This document shows positions 34,390-44,450 of a stretch of 44,641 nt of DNA, in pieces. The stretch is from assembly GCF_009765355.1 (NCBI RefSeq), contig NZ_VTHK01000061.1, forward strand, positions 6,470 through 51,110. The letters run 5' to 3'. This stretch comes from Amycolatopsis anabasis. GTDB lineage: Bacteria; Actinomycetota; Actinomycetes; Mycobacteriales; Pseudonocardiaceae. The notes under the pieces are model-generated. The model was not told where the DNA came from. It was given only the letters and a program-made list of their open reading frames with translations, and did not search any database. The stretch's first letter is position 1; each line of letters opens with the position of its first letter. Position numbers and translations under genes: made by a program.

Positions 34390-35537
34390 CCGTCACCGCA
34401 CCGAAGGGGTTCCGGGCCGCCGGGGTCACCGCGGGCCTCAAGCCCAGCGGTAAGCCCGACGTGGCCCTGGTCGTCAACGAAGGGCCGCTCGACATCGCGG
34501 CCGCGGTGTTCACCGCGAACCGGTGCAAGGCGAATCCGGTGCTCTGGAGCGAGCAGGTCACCCACGGCGGCCGGGCCAAGGCTGTGGTGCTCAACTCCGG
34601 CGGCGCCAACTGCTACACCGGCCCCCAGGGTTTCCAGAACACGCACGCCGCCGCGGAACTCGTCGCGAACCGGCTCGGGATCGGCGCGATCGACGTGGCG
34701 GTGTGCTCCACCGGCCTGATCGGCGAGCAACTGCAGGCCGACAAACTTTCCGCGGGGATCGAACAGGCCGTGGCCGGACTCTCGCCGGACGGCGGGCCCG
34801 CCGCGGCGGAAGCGATCATGACCACGGACACCCGGCGCAAGGAGTTCGTGCACAGCGGCGACGGGTGGACCATCGGCGGGATGGCCAAGGGCGCCGGGAT
34901 GCTCGCGCCGGCACTGGCCACCATGCTGGTGGTGATCACCACGGACGCCGTGCTCGACCCGGAAACCGCGGACCAGGCGTTGCGCGGCGCCACCCGGGTG
35001 ACCTTCGATCGCCTCGACTCGGACGGCTGCATGTCCACCAACGACACCGTCCTGCTGATGAGCAGCGGCGCGTCCGGTGTCCGGCCGGATCCGGCGGAGT
35101 TCGGCGAGGCGCTGCGGGCCGTCTGCCACGACCTCGCCCAGCAGCTGCTCGGGGACGCCGAGGGCGCCGAGCACGACATCGCGATCGAAGTGGTGAACGC
35201 GGCCTCCGAACAGGACGCGGTCGAGGTCGGCCGGTCCATCGCGCGGAGCAACCTGTTCAAATGCGCGGTCTTCGGCAAGGACCCCAACTGGGGCCGGATC
35301 CTCGCGTCCGTCGGCACCACGCAAGCCACCTTCGATCCGGCGGCGCTGGACGTCGCGTTCAACGGCGTCTGGGTCTGCCGCGGCGGCGAACCGGGCGAGC
35401 CGCGCGAGAAGGTCGATCTGACACCCCGCGCGGTGGACATCGTGGTCGACCTGAAGGCGGGCACGGAAACCGCGACGATCTGGACCAACGACCTCACGCA
35501 CGCCTACGTGCACGAGAACTCGGCGTACTCCACATGA
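34386..35537 (+). CDS. argJ: Bifunctional ornithine acetyltransferase / N-acetylglutamate synthase
   Basis: 383 residues. ArgJ recycles the acetyl group from N-acetylornithine to glutamate and may also use acetyl-CoA. The proenzyme self-cleaves before a Thr, here T179 in KGAGMLAPALATM, giving two chains. Other motifs: LNSGGANCYTGPQG, EAIMTTDTRRKEF, DSDGCMSTNDTV and KDPNWGRILASVG. ATG 34386 overlaps the argC stop by 4 bases and its own stop overlaps argB by 4. Whether it is mono- or bifunctional cannot be told from sequence. Confidence 0.98.
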   Translation: MTVTAPKGFRAAGVTAGLKPSGKPDVALVVNEGPLDIAAAVFTANRCKANPVLWSEQVTHGGRAKAVVLNSGGANCYTGPQGFQNTHAAAELVANRLGIGAIDVAVCSTGLIGEQLQADKLSAGIEQAVAGLSPDGGPAAAEAIMTTDTRRKEFVHSGDGWTIGGMAKGAGMLAPALATMLVVITTDAVLDPETADQALRGATRVTFDRLDSDGCMSTNDTVLLMSSGASGVRPDPAEFGEALRAVCHDLAQQLLGDAEGAEHDIAIEVVNAASEQDAVEVGRSIARSNLFKCAVFGKDPNWGRILASVGTTQATFDPAALDVAFNGVWVCRGGEPGEPREKVDLTPRAVDIVVDLKAGTETATIWTNDLTHAYVHENSAYST

Positions 35538-36454
35538 CCCCGCCGGAATCCCTGGTCCCCGCCGACGCGCGCCTGGCCACCGCGGCGGAGAAGGCCGGTG
35601 TCCTGATCGAGGCGCTGCCCTGGCTGCAGCGGTTCAACGGCGCGACGGTCGTGGTCAAGTACGGCGGCAACGCCATGATCGACGACGAGTTGAAGCAGGC
35701 GTTCGCGCAGGACATGGTGTTCCTGCGGCTCGCCGGACTGCACCCGGTCGTGGTGCACGGCGGCGGCCCGCAGATCACCGCCATGCTGAACCGGCTGGGC
35801 ATCGAGGGCGAGTTCCGCGGCGGCCTGCGGGTCACCACCCCGGAGACGATGGACGTCGTCCGGATGGTGCTCGTCGGCCAGGTCAGCCGCGAGCTGGTCG
35901 GCCTGATCAACGCGCACGGTCCTTATGCCGTGGGCATTTCCGGCGAAGACGCCCGGCTGTTCACCGCGAAGCGGCGCACGGCCACGATCGACGGGGAGGC
36001 CGTCGACCTCGGGCTGGTCGGCGAGGTCGCCGAGGTCAACCCGGCGGCGGTGCTCGACATCGTCAACGCCGGGCGGATCCCGGTGGTGTCCACGGTCGCC
36101 CCGGACGTCGACGGGGTGGTGCACAACGTCAACGCGGACACCGCGGCCGGGGCGCTGGCCGCCGCGCTGGGCGCGGAGAAACTCGTGATGCTCACCGACG
36201 TCGAGGGGCTGTACGCCGACTGGCCGGACCGGTCGTCCCTGGTCGACCGGATCCGCGTCGATCGGCTGGAGCAGCTGCTGCCCGGACTGGCCAGCGGCAT
36301 GATCCCGAAGATGGAGGCCTGCGTGCGCGCGATCCGCGGCGGGGTCCGCCGGGCGCACGTCATCGACGGCCGCCTCGCGCATTCGGTACTGCTCGAAGTC
36401 TTCACCTCTCAAGGCGTCGGCACCATGGTGCTGCCCGAACAGGAGCTCCCGTGA
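35534..36454 (+). CDS. argB: Acetylglutamate kinase
   Basis: 306 residues of the amino-acid-kinase family, phosphorylating N-acetylglutamate. Key segments: VVVKYGGNAM with the phosphate-binding Lys, HPVVVHGGGPQI, NVNADTAAGALAAALGAEKL and VEGLYADWPDRSSLV. The N-terminal extension with EKAGVLIEALPWLQRFNG is the helix typical of arginine-inhibited hexameric enzymes, so feedback control by arginine is likely. It overlaps argJ and argD by 4 bases each. Confidence 0.99.
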   Translation: MTPPESLVPADARLATAAEKAGVLIEALPWLQRFNGATVVVKYGGNAMIDDELKQAFAQDMVFLRLAGLHPVVVHGGGPQITAMLNRLGIEGEFRGGLRVTTPETMDVVRMVLVGQVSRELVGLINAHGPYAVGISGEDARLFTAKRRTATIDGEAVDLGLVGEVAEVNPAAVLDIVNAGRIPVVSTVAPDVDGVVHNVNADTAAGALAAALGAEKLVMLTDVEGLYADWPDRSSLVDRIRVDRLEQLLPGLASGMIPKMEACVRAIRGGVRRAHVIDGRLAHSVLLEVFTSQGVGTMVLPEQELP

Positions 36455-37653
36455 ACGAGATCAAGTCCAATGTAGACGGCCAGGGGCACTGGCAGTCCGC
36501 GTTGATGGACAACTACGGCACCCCTCAACTCACCCTGGTGCGCGGCGAGGGCGCGCGGGTCTGGGACGCCGACGGCACCGAATACCTAGACCTCGTCGGC
36601 GGGATCGCGGTCAACGCGCTCGGCCACGCCCACCCCGAGGTGGTGCGCGCGGTCACCGAGCAGATCGCCAAGATCGGCCACATCTCGAACCTCTACGTCA
36701 ACCCGGTCGCGGTCGAACTCGCCGAGACACTGCTCGACGTGGCCGGGTTGTCCGGTCAGGCGAAAGTTCTCTTCGTCAACTCCGGGGCCGAGGCGAACGA
36801 GGCCGCGCTGAAGATCAGCCGGTTGACCGGGCGGACCAAGATCGTCGCCTGCGAAGGCGCCTTCCACGGCCGCACCATGGGCTCGCTCTCGCTCACCGGT
36901 CAACCGTCCAAAAAGGAGGCCTTCGAACCGCTGGTGCCCGGCGTGGTGCACGTGCCGTTCGGCGACAGCGAGGCGCTGCGCGCGGCGGTCGACGGGGAAA
37001 CCGCGGCCGTGGTGCTGGAACCGGTGCTGGGTGAGGGCGGGGTGGTTCCCGCGCCGGACGGTTACCTGCAGGCCGCGCGGGAGATCACCAAGGACGCCGG
37101 AGCGCTGCTGGTCCTCGACGAGGTGCAGACCGGCATCGGGCGGACCGGGCACTGGTTCGCGTTCCAGCACGCCGGGATCACCCCGGACGTGATCACCCTG
37201 GCGAAGGGGCTCGGCGGCGGGCTGCCGCTCGGTGCGGTGATCGGCGTCGGCGCCGCGGGCGAGCTGCTGCGGCCCGGTCAGCACGGCACCACGTTCGGGG
37301 GCAATCCGGTGTGCTGCGCGGCGGGGCTCGCGGTATTGCGCACGATCGCGCGCGACAATCTCGTGGACCACGTTTCCGCGCTGGGCAAGGACATCGCCGC
37401 CGGGATCGAGGAACTGGGGCATCCGCTCGTCAGCGGGGTGCGCGGGGCCGGTCTCCTGCTCGGCATCGGGTTGCGCGAACCGGTCGCGCCCGCCGTCGCG
37501 AAGGCCGCCCAGGACGCCGGTTACCTGGTCAACCCGGTCGCGCCGGACACCATCCGGCTGGCCCCGCCGCTGATCCTGAGCCACCAGGAAGCCGACGGTT
37601 TCCTGGCCGCCCTCCCGAACGCGCTCGACACCACCACAGGCAAGGACGACTGA
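36451..37653 (+). CDS. argD: Acetylornithine aminotransferase
   Basis: 400 residues, fold-type I PLP class-III aminotransferase converting N-acetylglutamate semialdehyde to N-acetylornithine. Visible motifs: FVNSGAEANEAALKISRLTG, EGAFHGRTMGSLSLTGQP, LLVLDEVQTGIGRTG and the PLP lysine in TLAKGLGGGLPLGAVIG. GTG 36451 overlaps argB by 4 bases. The stop shares one base with the argF start (TGATG). Confidence 0.98.
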   Translation: MNEIKSNVDGQGHWQSALMDNYGTPQLTLVRGEGARVWDADGTEYLDLVGGIAVNALGHAHPEVVRAVTEQIAKIGHISNLYVNPVAVELAETLLDVAGLSGQAKVLFVNSGAEANEAALKISRLTGRTKIVACEGAFHGRTMGSLSLTGQPSKKEAFEPLVPGVVHVPFGDSEALRAAVDGETAAVVLEPVLGEGGVVPAPDGYLQAAREITKDAGALLVLDEVQTGIGRTGHWFAFQHAGITPDVITLAKGLGGGLPLGAVIGVGAAGELLRPGQHGTTFGGNPVCCAAGLAVLRTIARDNLVDHVSALGKDIAAGIEELGHPLVSGVRGAGLLLGIGLREPVAPAVAKAAQDAGYLVNPVAPDTIRLAPPLILSHQEADGFLAALPNALDTTTGKDD

Positions 37654-38582
37654 TGCCACGGCATTTCCTGCGCGACGACGATCTGACTCCCGAGGAGCAG
37701 GCCGCCGTCCTCGATCTCGCCGCCGAACTGAAGGCCGATCCACTCGGCCGCAAACCGCTCGAGGGCATGTCGATCGCGGCGATCTTCGAGAAGAACTCGA
37801 CCCGGACCCGGCTGTCCTTCGACGTGGGCATCCACCAGCTCGGCGGGCATCCGGTCATCGTGGACGGGCGCTCGATGCAGCTCGGCCGCGAGGAGACCAT
37901 CGAGGACACCTCCCGGGTGCTGTCCCGGTACGTCGACGCGGTGGTGTGGCGCACCTTCGCGCAGAAGCGCATGGACGCGATGGCCTCGGTGTCGAGGGTG
38001 CCGGTGATCAACGCGCTGACCGATGAGTTCCACCCCTGCCAGGTGCTCACCGATCTGCAGACCATCCGGGAACGAAAGGGCGAACTGGCCGGGCTCACCC
38101 TGGTCTACCTCGGCGACGGCGCCAACAACATGGCGCATTCGCTGCTGCTGGGCGGGACCACCGCGGGACTACACGTTCGGGTGGTTTCCCCGGAGGGGTT
38201 CCAGCCCGATCAGCAGGTGATGCTCGACGCCAAGCACCGGGCGAGCGAAACCGGCGGGAGCGCGACCGTGTTCACCGATCCGCATGCCGCGGTGGACGGC
38301 GCGGAGGTGCTGGTGACCGACACCTGGACCTCGATGGGCCAGGAGACCGACGGCAAGGACCGGGTGGGACCGTTCCGCGCGCTGCAGATCAACGCGGCCC
38401 TGCTGGACCGGGCCGCCCCCGGCGCGATCGTGCTGCACTGCCTGCCCGCGCACCGCGGCTGGGAGATCACCGACGAGGTGCTCGACGGTCCGGCCAGCGC
38501 GGTGTGGGACGAGGCGGAGAACCGGCTGCACGCCCAGAAGGCCTTGCTCGTCTGGTTGCTGGATGAGGCGCGACGACGATGA
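37653..38582 (+). CDS. argF: Ornithine carbamoyltransferase
   Basis: 309 residues; forms citrulline from ornithine and carbamoyl phosphate. The carbamoyl-phosphate site is FEKNSTRTRLSF; also present are EFHPCQVLTDLQT, the ornithine-loop residues in DTWTSMGQE, and HCLPAHRGWEIT with the catalytic Cys. ATG 37653 lies one base into the argD stop. The argR start overlaps its stop by 4 bases. Confidence 0.99.
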   Translation: MPRHFLRDDDLTPEEQAAVLDLAAELKADPLGRKPLEGMSIAAIFEKNSTRTRLSFDVGIHQLGGHPVIVDGRSMQLGREETIEDTSRVLSRYVDAVVWRTFAQKRMDAMASVSRVPVINALTDEFHPCQVLTDLQTIRERKGELAGLTLVYLGDGANNMAHSLLLGGTTAGLHVRVVSPEGFQPDQQVMLDAKHRASETGGSATVFTDPHAAVDGAEVLVTDTWTSMGQETDGKDRVGPFRALQINAALLDRAAPGAIVLHCLPAHRGWEITDEVLDGPASAVWDEAENRLHAQKALLVWLLDEARRR

Positions 38583-39089
38583 GCAGGGCCGCCCGACAGG
38601 CCAGGATCACCGAACTGGTGTCCACCATGGCCATCCGCAGTCAGACCGAGCTGGCCAAACTGCTCGCCGCGGAGGGGATCGAGGTCACCCAGGCGACGCT
38701 GTCGCGGGACCTCGACGAACTCGGTGCGGTGAAGCTGCGGGGCGCCGACGCCGGTGCGCCGGTGTACGTCATCCCCGAGGACGGCAGCCCGGTGCGGGGC
38801 GTGCAGGGCGGCACCACCCGGCTGTCCAGGCTGCTGGCCGAGCTGATGGTCTCGGTGGACGCGTCGGGAAACCTCATGGTGCTGCGCACCCCGCCCGGTG
38901 CGGCGCAGTTCCTGGCCAGCGCGATCGACCGGGCGGCGCTGGAGGAAGTGGTCGGCTCGATCGCGGGCGACGACACGGTGGCGGTGATCGCCAGGGAACC
39001 GCTCTCCGGGAAGGACCTGGCGGAGCGTTTCGCCGCACTGGCGCGGCGGTCGTCTACTTTGGACGTTGAAACGAGTAAGGAGAAGGACG

Positions 39090-39097
<8 letters not shown>
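38579..39097 (+). CDS. argR: Arginine repressor
   Basis: 172 residues. The N-terminal winged helix (about 5-75) has RITELVSTMAIRSQTELAKL and the recognition-helix motif VTQATLSRDLDELGAVK. The C-terminal hexamerisation and arginine-binding domain has VVGSIAGDDTVAVIAR with the conserved GDD-type arginine site. It should bind the ARG box at the argC promoter and so repress its own operon. ATG 38579 overlaps argF; argG begins 8 bases before this stop, an unusually deep overlap for this operon. Confidence 0.97.
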
Positions 39098-40292
<1,195 letters not shown>

Positions 40293-40293
40293 C

Positions 40294-41715
40294 GTGAGCG
40301 AGAAGGACACCGGACAACCGGTGCAGTTGTGGGGCGGCCGGTTCGCCAGCGGCCCGGCCGAGGCGATGGCGGCGCTGAGCGCGTCGACCCATTTCGACTG
40401 GCGCCTGGCGCCGTACGACATCGCCGGGTCCCGGGCGCATGCGCGCGTGCTGCGCACGGCCGGACTGCTCACCGAGGACGAGCTGACCCGCATGCTCGCC
40501 GCGCTGGACACCCTCGCCGACGACGTGGCCTCCGGCGCGTTCACCCCGACCATCGCGGACGAGGACGTGCACACCGCGCTCGAACGCGGCCTGCTCGAAC
40601 GCGCCGGTGCCGAACTCGGCGGCAAGCTGCGCGCCGGGCGTTCCCGCAACGACCAGGTCGCTACGCTGTTCCGGATGTGGCTGCGGGACGCGGCGCGCCG
40701 GGTCGCGGCCGGGACCCTGGACGTGGTCGACGCGCTGGTGGCGCAGGCGAAGGCACATCCGGACGCGGTGCTGCCGGGCCGGACCCACCTGCAGCACGCG
40801 CAGCCGGTGCTGCTCGCCCACCACCTGCTCGCGCACGCGCAGTCCCTGCTGCGCGACGTCGGCCGGTTGCGGGACTGGGACGCGCGCACCGCGGAATCGC
40901 CGTACGGCTCCGGCGCGCTGGCCGGATCGTCGCTCGGCCTCGATCCGGAGGCCGTCGCGCGCGAACTCGGTTTCGACGCGAGCGTGGAGAACTCGATCGA
41001 CGGCACGGCGTCCCGCGACTTCGTCGCCGAGTTCGCCTTCGCGCTCGCGATGCTCGGAGTGAACCTGTCCCGGATCGCCGAAGAAGTGATCATCTGGAAC
41101 ACCGCGGAGTTCGGTTACGTCACGCTCGACGACGCGTGGGCGACCGGCAGCTCGATCATGCCGCAGAAGAAGAACCCGGATGTGGCGGAGCTGACCCGGG
41201 GCAAGTCCGGGCGGCTGATCGGCAACCTCACCGGCCTGCTCGCGACGCTCAAGGCGCAGCCGCTCGCCTACAACCGGGATCTGCAGGAGGACAAGGAGCC
41301 GGTCTTCGATTCGGTCGAGCAACTGGAGCTGTTGTTCCCGGCGCTGGCCGGACTGCTCGGCACGCTGACCTTCCACACCGACCGGCTCGCCGAACTCGCC
41401 CCGGCCGGGTTCACCCTCGCCACCGACATCGCGGAATGGCTGGTGCGCCAAGGAGTTCCGTTCCGGGTGGCGCATGAGGCGGCGGGTGAGAGCGTGCGCG
41501 TCGCCGAGTCGCGCGGGGCCGGGCTGGACGAGCTGACCGATGAGGAGCTGGCGAAGATCCACCCGGCGCTCACCCCCCAGGTGCGGGAGGTGCTCACGGT
41601 CGAGGGCTCGATCGCGTCGCGGGACGCCCGGGGCGGCACCGCGCCCGTCCGGGTCGCCGAGCAGCGCGACCGCCTCGTCGAGCGGGTCGCCGAACACCGC
41701 GACTGGATCGGCTGA
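40294..41715 (+). CDS. argH: Argininosuccinate lyase
   Basis: 473 residues of the fumarase/aspartase superfamily, splitting argininosuccinate to arginine and fumarate. The superfamily signature with the catalytic Ser loop is TGSSIMPQKKNPDVAEL; GRSRNDQVATLFRMWL, RTHLQHAQPVLLAHHLLAHA and SPYGSGALAGSSLGLD are also typical. The start is GTG 40294. It closes the arginine operon. No strong terminator follows before the next gene at 41749. Confidence 0.99.
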   Translation: MSEKDTGQPVQLWGGRFASGPAEAMAALSASTHFDWRLAPYDIAGSRAHARVLRTAGLLTEDELTRMLAALDTLADDVASGAFTPTIADEDVHTALERGLLERAGAELGGKLRAGRSRNDQVATLFRMWLRDAARRVAAGTLDVVDALVAQAKAHPDAVLPGRTHLQHAQPVLLAHHLLAHAQSLLRDVGRLRDWDARTAESPYGSGALAGSSLGLDPEAVARELGFDASVENSIDGTASRDFVAEFAFALAMLGVNLSRIAEEVIIWNTAEFGYVTLDDAWATGSSIMPQKKNPDVAELTRGKSGRLIGNLTGLLATLKAQPLAYNRDLQEDKEPVFDSVEQLELLFPALAGLLGTLTFHTDRLAELAPAGFTLATDIAEWLVRQGVPFRVAHEAAGESVRVAESRGAGLDELTDEELAKIHPALTPQVREVLTVEGSIASRDARGGTAPVRVAEQRDRLVERVAEHRDWIG

Positions 41716-41748
41716 GCCCGGCCGGTGGTGTTTGGGCACACTGAACGA

Positions 41749-42366
41749 GTGAGCACCGCGATCGATCATCTCGTCTACGCCACCCCCGCCTTGGCGGACA
41801 CCGTCGCCGTACTGCGCGCGCAGGGCGTCGACCTGGCCCCCGGCGGGCCGCATCCCGGCCTCGGCACCAGGAACTTCCTGGCCGGGCTGGGGGAGGGGTG
41901 CTACCTCGAGGTCATCGGACCGGATCCGGAGCAACCCGCCCCCGACATCCCGCGGCCGTTCGGCATCGACGAGCTCACCGGCCCGCGGCTGGTGGCCTGG
42001 GCCGCCCGGGTCACCGGGCTGGACGAGGTGATCGAGCGGGCCCGGGCCGCCGGGTACGACCCCGGGGCACCGTTCGAGATGTCCCGGCGCAGGCCGGACG
42101 GTGTGCTGCTGCGGTGGCGGCTGGCATTCTCGCCCGAAGGCGCCGGGGTCGTGCCGTTCCTGATCGACTGGGGTTCCTCGCCGCATCCCGCGGAGACCAC
42201 GCCCGACGCCGGTCGGCTGGTGACGCTGCGGGGCGTGCACCCCGATCCGGCCCGGGTCGCGGCCGAACTCGCGGCGATCGGGCAGGAGCTCGCGGTGACC
42301 GCCGGGCCGGAGCCCGCGCTGGAAGCGGTACTGGCCACCGCGGACGGCGGCCTGGTGCTGCGGTGA
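41749..42366 (+). CDS. VOC-like (glyoxalase-3-type) protein
   Basis: A 205-residue protein starting IDHLVYATPALADTVAVL, the first strand and helix of a VOC-like domain, followed by LGTRNFLAGLGEGCYLEVIG and PFLIDWGSSPHPAETTP. This matches the two-module glyoxalase-like family often annotated as VOC protein. The substrate is unknown. I choose GTG 41749 rather than an in-frame start 24 bases upstream because homology begins at the VSTAIDHLVYA segment. Its stop overlaps the mpg start by 4 bases, so the two are co-translated. Confidence 0.83.
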   Translation: MSTAIDHLVYATPALADTVAVLRAQGVDLAPGGPHPGLGTRNFLAGLGEGCYLEVIGPDPEQPAPDIPRPFGIDELTGPRLVAWAARVTGLDEVIERARAAGYDPGAPFEMSRRRPDGVLLRWRLAFSPEGAGVVPFLIDWGSSPHPAETTPDAGRLVTLRGVHPDPARVAAELAAIGQELAVTAGPEPALEAVLATADGGLVLR

Positions 42367-42986
42367 GCGATCGGGTGTTCAGCCGCGACGAGCTCGCGAT
42401 CGAACCGGTGGATCTCGCGCGCCTGCTGCTGGGTTCGGTCGTCGAGTCGCGGAGTCCGGAAGGGACGGTCGCGGTCCGGCTCGTCGAGGTCGAGGCGTAC
42501 CGGGGAGAGGACGATCCCGCGTCGCACTGCTATCGCGGCCGGACCCCGCGCAACGCGGTGATGTGGGGCCCGGCCGGTCACCTCTACGTCTACTTCGTCT
42601 ACGGCATGCACTTCTGCGCGAACGTGGTCGGCCGAACCGACGGTGAGGCCGGTGCGGTGCTGCTGCGGGCCGGTGAGGTGGTGTCCGGAGTGGACGTCGT
42701 CCGGAAACGGCGACCGGCCGCCCGGGGCGACGCGACTCTTGCCCGGGGCCCGGCCATCCTCACCTCGGTGCTCGGCCTGGACCGGGTGCACAACGGGGTG
42801 GACCTGGTCGACCCGGCTTCGCCGGTGCGGTTGCTGGCCGGGGAGCGGGTGCCCGCCGCCCAGGTCAGCACCGGGCCGCGCGTCGGGGTGGCGGCCGCGA
42901 TGGACACCCCGTGGCGGTTCTGGGTCGCCGGGTCACCGGCCGTCTCCGCCTACCGGCGGGGCGGCAAGGTCCGGGCCCGTCGCTAA
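42363..42986 (+). CDS. mpg: DNA-3-methyladenine glycosylase (Mpg/AAG family)
   Basis: 207 residues of the alkyladenine glycosylase family, which excises 3-methyladenine and other damaged purines. Key segments: VDLARLLLGSVVESRSPEG, VRLVEVEAYRGEDDPASHCY containing the catalytic Glu, RTPRNAVMWGPAGHLYVYFV and YGMHFCANVV. GTG 42363 overlaps the VOC-like gene. Position before tyrS is the same as in M. tuberculosis (Rv1688-Rv1689). Confidence 0.95.
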   Translation: MSDRVFSRDELAIEPVDLARLLLGSVVESRSPEGTVAVRLVEVEAYRGEDDPASHCYRGRTPRNAVMWGPAGHLYVYFVYGMHFCANVVGRTDGEAGAVLLRAGEVVSGVDVVRKRRPAARGDATLARGPAILTSVLGLDRVHNGVDLVDPASPVRLLAGERVPAAQVSTGPRVGVAAAMDTPWRFWVAGSPAVSAYRRGGKVRARR

Positions 42987-43028
42987 ACCGGTTGGCGGCC
43001 CCGAACCGGCCTGGGCGAAGATGAGGAC

Positions 43029-44303
43029 GTGAGCGAGCACATCCTTGACGAACTGACCTGGCGCGGTCTGATCGCGCAATCCACTGACCTCGACGCCCTC
43101 CGGCGCGACCTGGACAACGGCCCGCTCACCCTCTATTGCGGTTTCGATCCGACCGCGCCGAGCCTGCACGCGGGCAACCTGGTCCCGCTGCTGATGCTCT
43201 CCCGGTTCCAGCGGGCCGGGCACCGGCCGATCGTGCTGGCCGGGGGCGCGACCGGGATGATCGGCGACCCGCGCGACACCGGCGAGCGCACGCTGAACAC
43301 CGCGGACGTGGTCGCCGACTGGGCGAAACGCATTCGCGGTCAGCTGGAGCGGTTCGTCGAGTTCGACGATTCGCCGACCGGCGCCAAGGTGGTCAACAAC
43401 CTGGACTGGACCGGCGGGCAGTCGGTGCTGGAGTTCCTGCGGGACATCGGCAAGCACTTCCCGGTGAACACCATGCTGAACCGCGAGACGGTGAAGCGGC
43501 GCCTGGAAACCGACGGGATGTCCTACACCGAGTTCAGCTACCTGCTGCTGCAGTCGCAGGACTACCTGCACCTCTACCGGGAGCACGGTTGCCGGTTGCA
43601 GGTCGGCGGCTCGGACCAGTGGGGGAACCTGGTCGGCGGGGTGGATCTGATTCGCCGGGTCGAGGGCGGGAGCGCGCACGCGTTGACCGCGCCGCTGGTC
43701 ACCGACGCCGAGGGTCGCAAGTTCGGCAAGTCCACCGGCGGTGGGAACATCTGGCTCGACCCGGAGATGACCTCGCCCTACGCGTGGTTCCAGTACTTCG
43801 TGAACGTCGGCGACTCCGACGTGATCCGCTACCTGCGGCTGTTCACGTTCCTGTCCGGGGAGGAGATCGACGCGCTCGCGGCGGACACCGCGGAACGTCC
43901 GCAGCTGCGTTCCGCGCAGCGCAGGCTCGCCGAGGAGTTCACCACCCTGGTGCACGGTGAGCGGCAGACCCGCCAGGTCATCGCGGCCAGTCAGGCGCTG
44001 TTCGGCCGGGGTGACCTGGCCGAGTTGGACGCGGCGACGCTGGACGCGGCGATGGCCGAGGTGCCCACCGGCGAGGTCGCGTTGTCCGCCGAGCCGACGA
44101 TCGTCGATCTGTTGCTGGCGGCCGGGCTGGTGGACAGCAAGGGCGCCGCCCGCCGGACGGTGAAGGAAGGCGGTGCGTACGTGAACAACGCGAAGATCGG
44201 CGACGAGGAATGGCGGCCGCGGCGGGAAGACGGCCTGCACGGCCGGTGGCTCGTGGTGCGCCGGGGGAAGCGGAACATCGCCGGCGTGCGGCTCGCGGGC
44301 TAG
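43029..44303 (+). CDS. tyrS: Tyrosine--tRNA ligase
   Basis: 424 residues, class I synthetase. The HIGH-type motif is LHAGNLVPL, the tyrosine-binding region has YCGFDPTAPS and YLLLQSQDYLHL with GGSDQWGNLVGG, and the KMSKS equivalent is KFGKSTGGG. The C-terminal ~65 residues form an S4 RNA-binding domain (VDLLLAAGLVDSKGAARRTV, GGAYVNN). GTG 43029 is the start. A 16-bp perfect hairpin follows the stop, then an rRNA operon leader. Confidence 0.99.
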   Translation: MSEHILDELTWRGLIAQSTDLDALRRDLDNGPLTLYCGFDPTAPSLHAGNLVPLLMLSRFQRAGHRPIVLAGGATGMIGDPRDTGERTLNTADVVADWAKRIRGQLERFVEFDDSPTGAKVVNNLDWTGGQSVLEFLRDIGKHFPVNTMLNRETVKRRLETDGMSYTEFSYLLLQSQDYLHLYREHGCRLQVGGSDQWGNLVGGVDLIRRVEGGSAHALTAPLVTDAEGRKFGKSTGGGNIWLDPEMTSPYAWFQYFVNVGDSDVIRYLRLFTFLSGEEIDALAADTAERPQLRSAQRRLAEEFTTLVHGERQTRQVIAASQALFGRGDLAELDAATLDAAMAEVPTGEVALSAEPTIVDLLLAAGLVDSKGAARRTVKEGGAYVNNAKIGDEEWRPRREDGLHGRWLVVRRGKRNIAGVRLAG

Positions 44304-44311
44304 CGCTTCGC

Positions 44312-44372
44312 GGGGCCGAAACAGGGGTTGACCTGCGGGTTCGTCGTTAAGGGACCCCCCTGTTTCGGCCCC
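44312..44372 (+). terminator. tyrS terminator with 16-bp perfect arms
   Basis: GGGGCCGAAACAGGGG (44312-44327) and its exact complement at 44357-44372, separated by 29 bases. It insulates tyrS from the rRNA operon that begins just downstream. No U-tract. Confidence 0.75.
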
Positions 44373-44450
44373 ATCCCCCAACGTGTAATCTTTTCTTCGT
44401 CGCCAGGGAGACCGGGCGGCCGGAGCACGAACCAAGCTCTCACGATCATG